From the NCBI GenBank assembly GCA_964407325.1, contig CAYOVA010000034.1, forward strand, positions 1 to 11,854: DNA of 11,854 bases. Reading direction: 5' to 3'. Numbering within the stretch: the first letter of the stretch is position 1; each line of letters begins with the position of its first letter. The position numbers were made by a program, and so were the translations under genes. Positions 1-7,140 of the stretch are shown piece by piece. The notes beneath the pieces are model-generated. The model saw nothing but the letters and a program-made list of their open reading frames with translations, made no database searches and was not told where the DNA came from. Source of the stretch: JAOAFZ01 sp964407325. GTDB lineage: Bacteria > Patescibacteriota > Microgenomatia > UBA1406 > GWC2-37-13.

Positions 1-39
1 ATAACTTTTAATACGTTTACACTCAGCTACGCACAACTG

Positions 40-48
40 TGCTATACT
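40..48 (+). promoter_or_regulatory. Extended -10 promoter for the GT2 gene
   Basis: The sequence TGCTATACT matches an extended -10 element (TG, one base, then TATACT at 43-48). It ends 11 bases before the ATG at 60, so transcription would start near 55 and leave an untranslated leader of about five bases. No good -35 box lies at 16-18 bp, which extended -10 promoters do not strictly need. The element overlaps the alternative GTG start at 39, and this is the main reason to prefer the ATG at 60. The call is by eye. Confidence 0.5.
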
Positions 49-59
49 CGGGTAACAGT

Positions 60-1010
60 ATGAAATATTCTGCCATTCTTCCCATTTACAACGAAGAAAC
101 AAATATCCCCAGTTTGTATAAACGTCTTACGAAAGTTCTATCAAAGCTATCCTCTCAGTATGAAATTGTTTGCATTAACGATGGGTCGTGGGATAGATCT
201 TATGATTTATTACTCAAACTGCATAAAAAAGATAAGAAAGTTAAACTTATAAATTTTTCCAGAAATTTTGGACATCAAATTGCAGTAAGTGCAGGGTTAG
301 CACACGCCACAGGGGATAAAATAGCTGTTCTGGATGCAGATTTGCAGGATCCACCAGAGATACTTCCGGAATTCTTTAAAAAACTTGATAAAGGGTATGA
401 TGTTGTATATGCAATTCGCAAAAAAAGAAAAGAAGGGGTTTTGAAAAAGGCGGCGTATATGCTCTTTTATAGAATACTGCGTCAACTTACTCAAACAGAT
501 ATTCCCCTTGATTCTGGTGATTTTTGCGTAATGAAAAAGCGCGTTGCACAAGCTCTCAGTTCCTTACCTGAAAGGAACAGGTTTGTTCGGGGTTTACGGA
601 GTTGGGTGGGTTACAAACAAACAGGAATAGAATACGAACGCGATGGTAGATTTTCAGGTGAAAGTAAATATTCATTAAGGAAAATGTTCAGGTTAGCTTT
701 TGACGGTATATTTTCTTTTTCCTATGTTCCCTTACAGTTTATGTTTTTGATAGGTCTTATTTCACTTGTACTTTCCTGCGTAGGGATTATCCTTGTAGTG
801 TACTACAAATATTTTACGCCTTATTTTGATCGTGTCCCGGGGTTTGCCACAACTACTATCCTTGTTTCTTTTATTGGTGGGTTGCAAATGTTTTCCATTG
901 GGCTAATGGGAGAATATGTCCGGCGAGTTTATGACGAAATAAAACAAAGGCCGTTGTATATAATTGAATCTGCTTATGGATTTTCTCAAAAAGTATTTTC
1001 AAAAAGGTGA
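60..1010 (+). CDS. GT2 polyprenyl-phosphate glycosyltransferase (GtrB/DPM1-like)
   Basis: This 316-residue GT-A enzyme is predicted to move a sugar from a nucleotide donor onto a polyprenyl phosphate at the cytoplasmic face of the membrane. The N-terminus AILPIYNEE is the family's opening strand. CINDGSWD (about 38-45) is the nucleotide-binding region, LDADLQDPPE (91-100) carries the metal-binding DxD, and DSGDF (151-155) and RNRFVRG (about 172-178) are typical acceptor and active-site motifs. Two membrane segments follow at about 226-249 and 261-285, then the family ending GEYVRRVYDEIKQRPLYI. The length is normal. A GTG at 39 would add seven residues but lies inside the likely -10 box. The 3' end overlaps the next gene, a membrane transferase that could use the lipid-linked sugar made here. 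The sugar identity cannot be read from the sequence. Confidence 0.92.
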   Translation: MKYSAILPIYNEETNIPSLYKRLTKVLSKLSSQYEIVCINDGSWDRSYDLLLKLHKKDKKVKLINFSRNFGHQIAVSAGLAHATGDKIAVLDADLQDPPEILPEFFKKLDKGYDVVYAIRKKRKEGVLKKAAYMLFYRILRQLTQTDIPLDSGDFCVMKKRVAQALSSLPERNRFVRGLRSWVGYKQTGIEYERDGRFSGESKYSLRKMFRLAFDGIFSFSYVPLQFMFLIGLISLVLSCVGIILVVYYKYFTPYFDRVPGFATTTILVSFIGGLQMFSIGLMGEYVRRVYDEIKQRPLYIIESAYGFSQKVFSKR

Positions 1011-2478
1011 CTACATAAACATAGTTTTACTCTTAACTCTTTTTCTAATCACCCGTTTATGGGGAATACTTGATCTTCCTATTTTTATTGATGAAGGGAT
1101 CTATATTAACTTAACAAAATTAATGATTCAAAGGCCGGAATTACTGTTTAATCCGCTTGCTATTGAAGGAAAACCGGTGTTTCACTTCTGGGAGATGATT
1201 CCATTTTTTCATCTAATGCCTGATAATCTGCTTCTTGCAGCACGTATTACATCCGTTTTTAATGGCCTTGTTGCTGCCGTAGGATTCTTTGTGTTAACAG
1301 CATATTTATGGGGTAAAAAGGCAGGATTTATTGGGACACTTCTTTTTATTACGTGTCCCTATTTTCTTTTTTATGATCGCGTTGCTCTTGTGGACTCTGT
1401 AGTAAACGCTGTGTATATATGGATACTTTTGTTCTCATTTCTTTTAATAAGAACTCAAAGGTATCAGATAGCGCTGGTATTTGGATTGATTGGAGGAGTT
1501 GGTTTACTGATCAAATCAAATGTTCAGGTTTTCCTGGGGTTAAGCGCACTCTCCCCTGTTTTAATCTGGCAGGAAAAACATTTTAAATCGAAGGTAATCA
1601 GATTCTGCATACAATTCTTCATTGTTCTGGCAATCAGCCTGGCCTTTTATAACTTTCAGAGAATCTCAGAATATTTCCCTTACCTTTCAAAAAAAAATGC
1701 TAACTTTGTAATTCCTCTATCGCAGTTTTTGCAACATCCATTCGAATTAATTCCGGAAAATGTTCGAAGGTTTTCCAGTTTTATTATCTGGGAGACTGCC
1801 CTACTCCCACTTATTTTAGCACTGGGCGGTTTTTACAAACTGTATTTTAAAGACCGGAAGGTATTTGTATTCCTGGCCTTATGGTTTGTTTTACCGTCAA
1901 TAGTTTTTATATGTTTGTTAAAAGTATTTCTCCCCCGGTACATTATTTTCTTAACAACTGAAATAATTTTAGTAGCCACCTACTACATCACACACCAAAA
2001 AAGGGTAAATATCATGAAAGCACTTATTGTCATTGTTCTGTTTGTAAATACTTTCTTAAACATTCAAACTCTTTCTCATGCTGCTAACCTCTATTTTCCT
2101 TTTGAGAGGAACCATTTTGCGCTAGGTTTAGGGGCGGGATGGGGAGTTCAGGAAATAGTAGATATAGCACGTATTGAAGCACAAAAAAAGCCGGTTATTA
2201 TTGTTACACAGGGAACCTATGGAATACTTGGAGATGTATTTTCATCTACTCTTAGCTTACACGAAACAAATATCCGGATAGATCCATACTGGCCTTTAAC
2301 ACAAAAAGAACTGGTGATATATTCCAATGAAATCAAAACCAAAACTGTTTATGTTGTGTTTACAGATAAAGTCTCAGGACAGTGGCCGCTTGAATTAATC
2401 AGAACATATCCAAAACCAGGAAATCAGGCTCCTCCACTTCATTTATACCGGTTTACCGGCGTGATGAAGAATCTTTAG
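976..2478 (+). CDS. GT39/ArnT-like GT-C membrane glycosyltransferase
   Basis: This 500-residue polytopic membrane protein resembles the GT39 (PMT/ArnT) branch of GT-C enzymes, which transfer sugars from polyprenyl-phosphate donors on the outer face of the membrane. The first membrane segment (about 14-31) is followed by FIDEGIY, with D39-E40 in the position of the catalytic acidic pair of the first external loop, and by EGKPVFHFWE (about 64-73), like the GKPPL..W motif of the family. Many hydrophobic segments follow, and the last roughly 120 residues look like a soluble extracytoplasmic domain. The ATG at 976 is preferred over a TTG at 964. Either way the start lies inside the upstream GT2 gene, with a 35-base overlap from 976, which suggests translational coupling. 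The 3' end overlaps the convergent neighbour by 26 bases. The acceptor is unknown. Confidence 0.82.
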   Translation: MDFLKKYFQKGDYINIVLLLTLFLITRLWGILDLPIFIDEGIYINLTKLMIQRPELLFNPLAIEGKPVFHFWEMIPFFHLMPDNLLLAARITSVFNGLVAAVGFFVLTAYLWGKKAGFIGTLLFITCPYFLFYDRVALVDSVVNAVYIWILLFSFLLIRTQRYQIALVFGLIGGVGLLIKSNVQVFLGLSALSPVLIWQEKHFKSKVIRFCIQFFIVLAISLAFYNFQRISEYFPYLSKKNANFVIPLSQFLQHPFELIPENVRRFSSFIIWETALLPLILALGGFYKLYFKDRKVFVFLALWFVLPSIVFICLLKVFLPRYIIFLTTEIILVATYYITHQKRVNIMKALIVIVLFVNTFLNIQTLSHAANLYFPFERNHFALGLGAGWGVQEIVDIARIEAQKKPVIIVTQGTYGILGDVFSSTLSLHETNIRIDPYWPLTQKELVIYSNEIKTKTVYVVFTDKVSGQWPLELIRTYPKPGNQAPPLHLYRFTGVMKNL

Positions 2479-4162
2479 AATCAACAAAAAGATGAATTCT
2501 GGTAAGTAGTATCAGAAAACTAAATACTCCAATACCCTTTACTAAGTCTATAAATGGAATTATTCTGAAGTATTTTGACAGATTTGGTAAGTAACCATTA
2601 ATAATACTATGTGCATTGCCTTTAAACAGCCAGAAAAATAACATTGTTTCATTGCCAAATGGCATTTGAAGTATGGGGTTGGAACACAAAATGATAAAAA
2701 CAGTCAGTGTGTATGCAAAAAGAATCCCTGCTATAACACGCCCTGTTTTATATGAAAAGGTTTCCACAAGTGCAAATCCAAGCATCACACCCATTCCACC
2801 CATAACGGGTAAATTATAGCGTCCTGGTGGGTTCATTCCTCCCATAACATACGGGAACATCGTAAAAAAGATTGTAAACGCAGTAGTAAGCGCAATAGGG
2901 AAAAGAAATTGGATTGCCTGAGCCAGTTTCATCTTTAATGCTTTTTTAACCATAATCCACCATCCATACAAGCAGTAAATGTAAAAAGGCGAAAAGATTA
3001 AAATACCATTTTCCCGATCTACCAGAATCCCAAGCAGCCCAGTTGGAACTTCCAGTAAGCTTAATGTTGTATTAGCCGCAATTGCATCCATTGCTCCCTT
3101 AAAGTTCCCGTCATAATACGAATTCAGCCAGCCAAGATATAGCAAAATCAGCCCTCCGATAAATACATCGAAAAGAAAAATCCGGTACAAAGGCATCTTT
3201 TTAAAATACTGCTGCACATTAATAAAAAAGGCGATCATTCCGCTAATTACAATAAATTTAATGTGCAGTGTGGGAATATAGGCAAGTATTAGTGCCAAAG
3301 CTATGCTGGAAATCCAGGTAAATCGAAAACGTGGATGCATAATGTAGGCTGTAGTACACGTTACCAGTGCAAAAAGCAGTATTTCAGGATATATCTGATT
3401 TGAAAAAATTCCGACTGGCAAAGAAAGTCCGGTTATCAGTGTGGTAATAAGTGTTATTCTCCGGGTAAAGTAGTAACTAAGCAAAAAATACATCCCAATC
3501 ATCCCCACAGAAACGGCTAGAGCTGTAGAAATCCATACGCCACGTAAACCACCAAGAATGTAACCGGGTATTAGATAATAGGAAAACCCAATTTGGTGAT
3601 ATGCGTAGAGCTTGCCATTCAAGCCGATCATATGGGGTATTAACGGGGCGTTGTACCATTCTTTCCAGACTTCATCTTCATAATAGACAGCCATATTCTG
3701 CAAACTACCGTCCTGAACTAATGCATAGGTTTGCATAATGTAGTGTGGTTCATCGCCGTTTGTCCAGGCCATCCCTTCAGAACGCGGCACAAATGAAATA
3801 ACGGTGTATACAATTGCAAAAAAGATAAAAAGATACAGAGGTTTTGTTAAATATCTCTCTATTATGTCCCATACAACTATGCCTTTTGAAAAATCAACTG
3901 CTGGGAGTTGAACACTAAAAAAATCCTTTTCTTTTTCCACAGCTTTTATTTTGGCTTTTGGCAAAGTGCTGATAAATGCCCCTGCCTTTTTCTGCTCCAT
4001 TGCTATTGCAATCTCTTTTTCACTGGGTTTTCTTCCTGATACAGCAGCATATCCAGCTAAGATAAGTGTTTTTCTGGCATCGCGGAAAGGGTTTAATACA
4101 GTAAATACAATAAAGAAAAAGTAAATTCGAACTATGTCTAGAATGGTGTTCAGCTTAGGCAT
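2453..4162 (-). CDS. Large polytopic GT-C-like membrane protein
   Basis: This is a 569-residue membrane protein. About 105 N-terminal residues form an unusual lead: one hydrophobic stretch near 10-24, then a charged, probably cytoplasmic segment rich in Lys and Glu to about 85. The main body begins with a membrane helix near 107-125, followed by NGDEPHYIMQT (135-145) and LNGKLYAYHQIGFSY (181-195). An acidic DE pair in the first external loop followed by NGK.Y..H is seen in GT39-like GT-C proteins, so a lipid-linked-sugar transferase is likely, though assignment to a named family is tentative. About ten more hydrophobic segments follow. The gene is monocistronic, divergent from the methyltransferase operon and convergent with the other GT-C gene. 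A TATAAT box lies 11 bases upstream of the ATG. An uncharacterised membrane protein without transferase activity remains possible. Confidence 0.75.
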   Translation of the reverse strand: MPKLNTILDIVRIYFFFIVFTVLNPFRDARKTLILAGYAAVSGRKPSEKEIAIAMEQKKAGAFISTLPKAKIKAVEKEKDFFSVQLPAVDFSKGIVVWDIIERYLTKPLYLFIFFAIVYTVISFVPRSEGMAWTNGDEPHYIMQTYALVQDGSLQNMAVYYEDEVWKEWYNAPLIPHMIGLNGKLYAYHQIGFSYYLIPGYILGGLRGVWISTALAVSVGMIGMYFLLSYYFTRRITLITTLITGLSLPVGIFSNQIYPEILLFALVTCTTAYIMHPRFRFTWISSIALALILAYIPTLHIKFIVISGMIAFFINVQQYFKKMPLYRIFLFDVFIGGLILLYLGWLNSYYDGNFKGAMDAIAANTTLSLLEVPTGLLGILVDRENGILIFSPFYIYCLYGWWIMVKKALKMKLAQAIQFLFPIALTTAFTIFFTMFPYVMGGMNPPGRYNLPVMGGMGVMLGFALVETFSYKTGRVIAGILFAYTLTVFIILCSNPILQMPFGNETMLFFWLFKGNAHSIINGYLPNLSKYFRIIPFIDLVKGIGVFSFLILLTRIHLFVDSKDSSSRR

Positions 4163-4173
4163 AACAATAGATC

Positions 4174-4179
4174 ATTATA
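4174..4179 (-). promoter_or_regulatory. -10 box TATAAT for the minus-strand membrane protein
   Basis: On the minus strand a perfect TATAAT ends 11 bases before the ATG at 4162, which puts the transcript start near 4167 and leaves about five untranslated bases. No convincing -35 hexamer is found at 16-18 bp upstream. An inverted repeat abuts this box on its upstream side. The call is by eye. Confidence 0.5.
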
Positions 4180-4196
4180 CATGAAATCAATTCATG
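4180..4196. repeat. Inverted repeat CATGAA-N5-TTCATG between divergent promoters
   Basis: CATGAA (4180-4185) and TTCATG (4191-4196) are perfect six-base arms separated by ATCAA. The repeat sits in the 87-base gap between two divergent genes, directly upstream of the minus-strand -10 box. That position fits an operator covering the spacer of the minus promoter. The stem is too short and lacks a U-run, so a terminator is unlikely. Chance occurrence in AT-rich DNA cannot be excluded. Confidence 0.3.
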
Positions 4197-4237
4197 CATA
4201 TCATATTTTACTCGTTCGTACACGTCTCCACTGGATT

Positions 4238-4246
4238 TGATACAAT
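4238..4246 (+). promoter_or_regulatory. Extended -10 promoter for the methyltransferase operon
   Basis: TGATACAAT fits an extended -10 element (TG, one base, TACAAT at 4241-4246). Counting +1 seven bases after the hexamer gives 4253, which is the A of the second of two tandem ATG codons (4250 and 4253). The four-gene operon would then begin with a leaderless transcript. No clear -35 is present. Confidence 0.5.
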
Positions 4247-4249
4247 ACT

Positions 4250-5203
4250 ATGATGAATAAAAAGAAAACTCATAAACATATTACCCCGGATGAGCAATTA
4301 TTCAATGAGCTTCGTGCAAACGCTGATTCTGAAGCTGCTTTTGACGCACATACAAGCCTGATACCATTAAAAAAAATCGTTCTCCGATTACTTCGTATTC
4401 ATACCCGTATCCAAAGCCGCTTTAATGCTGCAGTAATTGCAATGTTTCAATCTATTCTGACGCAACTAAGTGATGAGATAGAGGGCATGTACAAAGTAAT
4501 CAGTTCTATTCGGGAACGTACAGAAGGAAAAGTTGTAACTGACTATAAATCTATATACTTCCCCGCTCATGAGGAAGATTTTTATCTGTTTCAGCAGGAA
4601 AAATTCAGGGGGCCATTTGACCTGATCAAAGACAGGCAGCGACAATATATTCCGTATATTAAATCAATCCAGAAAGCCGGTAAAAATAATCCATTTATCG
4701 AAGTTGGATTTGGACGGGGTGAATTTATGGAATTACTCCGGGAAAACGGAGTGCAGAAAATAATTGGAGTGGAAACCAATTCAAAAAGGGTAAAAGAAGC
4801 AACTGATAAAGGCTTTGAAGCGTATCAAAGAAATGCTGTAGATTTTATAACCCAGTACGACGGCACTATTTCTGGAGTCTCTGCATTTCATGTTGTTGAA
4901 CATATGACATTTGATGAAATTTTTGATCTTGTGTTTGCTGCCTATCAGAAAATGGTTAAGGGTGGGTTGGTTATATTTGAAACTCCTAATCCTGAAAATC
5001 TGCAGGTAGGAAGCTGGTCGTTTTATATTGATCATACTCATGTAAAAAAGTTGCCACCTAAATTCCTTGCTTCCATTTTCGAATATGTAGGGTTTCGGGA
5101 AGTTGAAGTTGTATACTCTTCCCCAATGAAACAAACTTTTAAAAATGAAATAGACAAAATGGTATATGGACCATTTGATTATGCAATTGTCGCGTACAAG
5201 TAA
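4250..5203 (+). CDS. SAM-dependent class I methyltransferase with N-terminal helical module
   Basis: This 317-residue protein has a Rossmann methyltransferase domain at about 149-290. FIEVGFGRGEF (149-159) is the SAM-binding glycine motif, E175 is the acidic residue expected after the second strand, and HVVEH (214-218) is the fourth-strand motif. ETPNPENL (244-251) and DHTHVKKL (261-268) are typical of methyltransferases in polysaccharide clusters. The likely role is methylating a sugar or the end of a glycan chain. The N-terminal 110 residues are predicted helical and include a basic amphipathic stretch (about 41-49) running into a QxxFN helix. This stretch resembles the C-terminus of the next protein. 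The gene starts with tandem ATG codons; the promoter position suggests the second (4253) may be the true start. It is first of four genes, and only two bases separate it from the next. Confidence 0.88.
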   Translation: MMNKKKTHKHITPDEQLFNELRANADSEAAFDAHTSLIPLKKIVLRLLRIHTRIQSRFNAAVIAMFQSILTQLSDEIEGMYKVISSIRERTEGKVVTDYKSIYFPAHEEDFYLFQQEKFRGPFDLIKDRQRQYIPYIKSIQKAGKNNPFIEVGFGRGEFMELLRENGVQKIIGVETNSKRVKEATDKGFEAYQRNAVDFITQYDGTISGVSAFHVVEHMTFDEIFDLVFAAYQKMVKGGLVIFETPNPENLQVGSWSFYIDHTHVKKLPPKFLASIFEYVGFREVEVVYSSPMKQTFKNEIDKMVYGPFDYAIVAYK

Positions 5204-5205
5204 CT

Positions 5206-6096
5206 ATGGCAAAAAAGAAACTGGTAACCATACAAGCAGATTATTCAGCAGCAGAAATTGTTGAAGATGCAAAAAAACAATTAAAAACAGCCAGCGAACT
5301 CTATGAAAAGTATCTGGAATCGGAAGCATTATTTCATGTAGATACAGTTACCAATGCAGAATTTTTACGAAAAGGCTGGTCACAGAATACTATTCATAAT
5401 GACCTGGTAGCAAAAGAAGCTACTGGCACATTTGCTTTTGTTATGAATCTGAAAGATGCAGAATGTATAGTTTTTCAGGCTGCTTTACAAGGTGATGACG
5501 TATATGTTCATCCTGCTACTATCACATTTAGCGCTGGTTCAACTGAACTTGGAAAAGTTGAGATACGGTACAGTCAGTTTTCTCAGTATCTTCTTACTGT
5601 TCCCGAAGAAACCAGGAAATCTCATGTAGTAATTAAGGGATCGATAGAAAAAGACGATTCTACTAAAGTACTATTCCGGTATTTTACTGCCACAAAAAAA
5701 GAGGTAACTGCAGATTCAGTAAGAGGTTCTCTTTTTGAACTGGAGAAAATGAAACGGGATACAAATCAACTTATCCAGATTCTTTCAATGCATAAAAACC
5801 CGGAACATTTACTCCCCGCCTCTGCTCAAAGAAGAGGTCTAAAAAAAGTAGCTAAAAAAATGGCTGGAGTAATGGCAAAAATTCCTCCAGTAAAAAAAAT
5901 TTTAAAATCTCTCATACTTAAGCGCATTGTTCTTAAATTAATTCGCCCTTTTACTACGCCACAAATTCAATTTAATCAATATATGGTTGAACTATTGCAG
6001 TTGCAAACCAAAAGGCTTGATAAACTGGAACAGATTTTCCTCTCCAACTTGGAAGTTGATCCTCACCATGAAAAGAAAAATTCATCAACTGGTTGA
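5206..6096 (+). CDS. Unrecognised protein with C-terminal basic and coiled-coil helices
   Basis: I do not recognise this 296-residue protein as a named family. No signal peptide or membrane span is evident. Residues about 10-42 look helical. Residues about 45-165 look like a beta-rich domain, with alternating hydrophobic strands and few charged runs, perhaps a carbohydrate-binding or jelly-roll fold (a guess). After a linker, residues 205-250 are strongly basic and amphipathic, and 253-280 form a likely coiled coil with QxxFN at its start. The stretch 239-278 aligns without gaps to residues 41-80 of the adjacent methyltransferase. The gene sits two bases after the methyltransferase, and its end overlaps the following GT4 by 29 bases, so the three are probably co-translated. 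A structural or scaffolding role in glycan assembly is plausible but unproven. Confidence 0.8.
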   Translation: MAKKKLVTIQADYSAAEIVEDAKKQLKTASELYEKYLESEALFHVDTVTNAEFLRKGWSQNTIHNDLVAKEATGTFAFVMNLKDAECIVFQAALQGDDVYVHPATITFSAGSTELGKVEIRYSQFSQYLLTVPEETRKSHVVIKGSIEKDDSTKVLFRYFTATKKEVTADSVRGSLFELEKMKRDTNQLIQILSMHKNPEHLLPASAQRRGLKKVAKKMAGVMAKIPPVKKILKSLILKRIVLKLIRPFTTPQIQFNQYMVELLQLQTKRLDKLEQIFLSNLEVDPHHEKKNSSTG

Positions 6097-7135
6097 TACG
6101 CTAGTTCCCGGGGATGCTATCTCCAATGACTGTATGCAGATTCATTCATTTTTAAATGAATTAGGGTATGAATCACATATATATGCCCGTGCGAGCCTTA
6201 TTCCAGCACCATTTATTCATAATTTTCGGAACCCTATTCCCGAAGATGCTGACATTATTTTTCATCATTCAACCTATAGTCCTTTAGTTGAAAGGGTTGC
6301 ATATTTGTCAAATAAAAAGGTTTTAATCTATCATAACATTACTCCAGCCGCTTTTTTTAAAAATTACAATAGTGAGTTGTTACATTATTTTAAAGAGGCG
6401 GAGAAACAGAATTACTATTTATCACAAATTCAGTTTGATGGTGTGATTGGAGATTCCCGATACAATCTTTCGCAAATACAGGATTTTATTACAGCAAAAA
6501 ATGAAGCCGTTATTCCCCCATTTCTCAGACTCCAGTTTTTTGATGATGCGGTTGCGTATAAAGTACCAAAAAGTCATAAGAAAAACGATTCGTTTACTAT
6601 TCTGTTTGTAGGCAGATTTGCACCTAATAAACGGCAGATGGATATTGTAAAAATATTTGAGTTTTATGTTAAGTTTGTAAATCCAAAAGCAAAACTGGTA
6701 CTTGTTGGACACCATTCATTTATTGATCCGTACTTTATTGAGATAAACAGGTTTATTACAGAACGGGATATTCCAAATATTGAAATATTGGGGTCCCTTA
6801 CAAGTCTTCATCTTGCAGAAGTATACTCCATGGCTGATGTTTTGCTCTGTATGAGTGAACACGAAGGTTTTTGTATCCCTGTTCTTGAGTCTATCCATTT
6901 TGATGTGCCTGTATTAGCATATTCTCTACCGGCTTTAGAAGAACTTATTCCTTCTGAATATTTGCTCAATACTAAAGATGTAAAGACTGTTGCAGCGTAT
7001 TTGCTTAACATTCAAAAAGATAAAGAATATAGGGACACGATGCTTTCAGAACAAAAAAAGGTTTTTAGTCGTTTTCAGGAAAGGGATATAAAAAACAGTT
7101 TTAAGCAGTTTATTAACCAAGTGTTTAACGCATAA
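6068..7135 (+). CDS. GT4 family glycosyltransferase
   Basis: This 355-residue GT-B enzyme is predicted to transfer a sugar from a nucleotide donor with retention of configuration during surface-glycan synthesis in the cytoplasm. The N-terminus IHQLVDTLVPGDAISND is typical of a GT4 subgroup common in O-antigen and capsule clusters. The C-terminal donor domain begins at ILFVGRFAPNK (178-188), where Arg183 and Lys188 are the usual phosphate-binding residues. EHEGFCIPVLE carries the EX7E motif at E266 and E274. The ATG at 6068 is preferred because translation then opens directly on the conserved first strand; an upstream in-frame start at 5987 would add 27 residues unlike the family. The start overlaps the previous gene by 29 bases. 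A GGAAG at 6051-6055 is too far away (12 bases) to be a good ribosome-binding site. Confidence 0.9.
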   Translation: MKRKIHQLVDTLVPGDAISNDCMQIHSFLNELGYESHIYARASLIPAPFIHNFRNPIPEDADIIFHHSTYSPLVERVAYLSNKKVLIYHNITPAAFFKNYNSELLHYFKEAEKQNYYLSQIQFDGVIGDSRYNLSQIQDFITAKNEAVIPPFLRLQFFDDAVAYKVPKSHKKNDSFTILFVGRFAPNKRQMDIVKIFEFYVKFVNPKAKLVLVGHHSFIDPYFIEINRFITERDIPNIEILGSLTSLHLAEVYSMADVLLCMSEHEGFCIPVLESIHFDVPVLAYSLPALEELIPSEYLLNTKDVKTVAAYLLNIQKDKEYRDTMLSEQKKVFSRFQERDIKNSFKQFINQVFNA

Positions 7136-7140
7136 CATCT

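Noticed and set aside
39..59. GTG start at 39 for the GT2 gene
   Set aside because: It lies within the TGCTATACT extended -10 element, and the seven added residues are outside the conserved family start. The ATG at 60 fits better.
1689..1697. A9 homopolymer inside the GT-C gene, a possible phase-variation tract
   Set aside because: Runs of seven or eight A or T also occur at 7489-7496, 9947-9954 and 10230-10237, as expected in AT-rich DNA, and the reading frame is intact. Nothing singles this one out without reads showing length variation.
2448..2459. CCGGTTTACCGG inverted repeat as a terminator between convergent genes
   Set aside because: The stem is four to five base pairs with a loop of only two to four bases and no U-run on either strand, and it lies within coding sequence of the plus gene.
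4781..5134. Minus-strand open frame of 117 codons inside the methyltransferase gene
   Set aside because: It lies wholly antisense to a well-supported gene, has no recognisable motif, and reads like a shadow frame.
5987..6067. Upstream ATG start at 5987 for the first GT4 gene
   Set aside because: The extra 27 residues are the out-of-frame image of the previous gene's coiled coil and do not resemble GT4 N-termini. The ATG at 6068 opens directly on the conserved IHQLVDTL strand.
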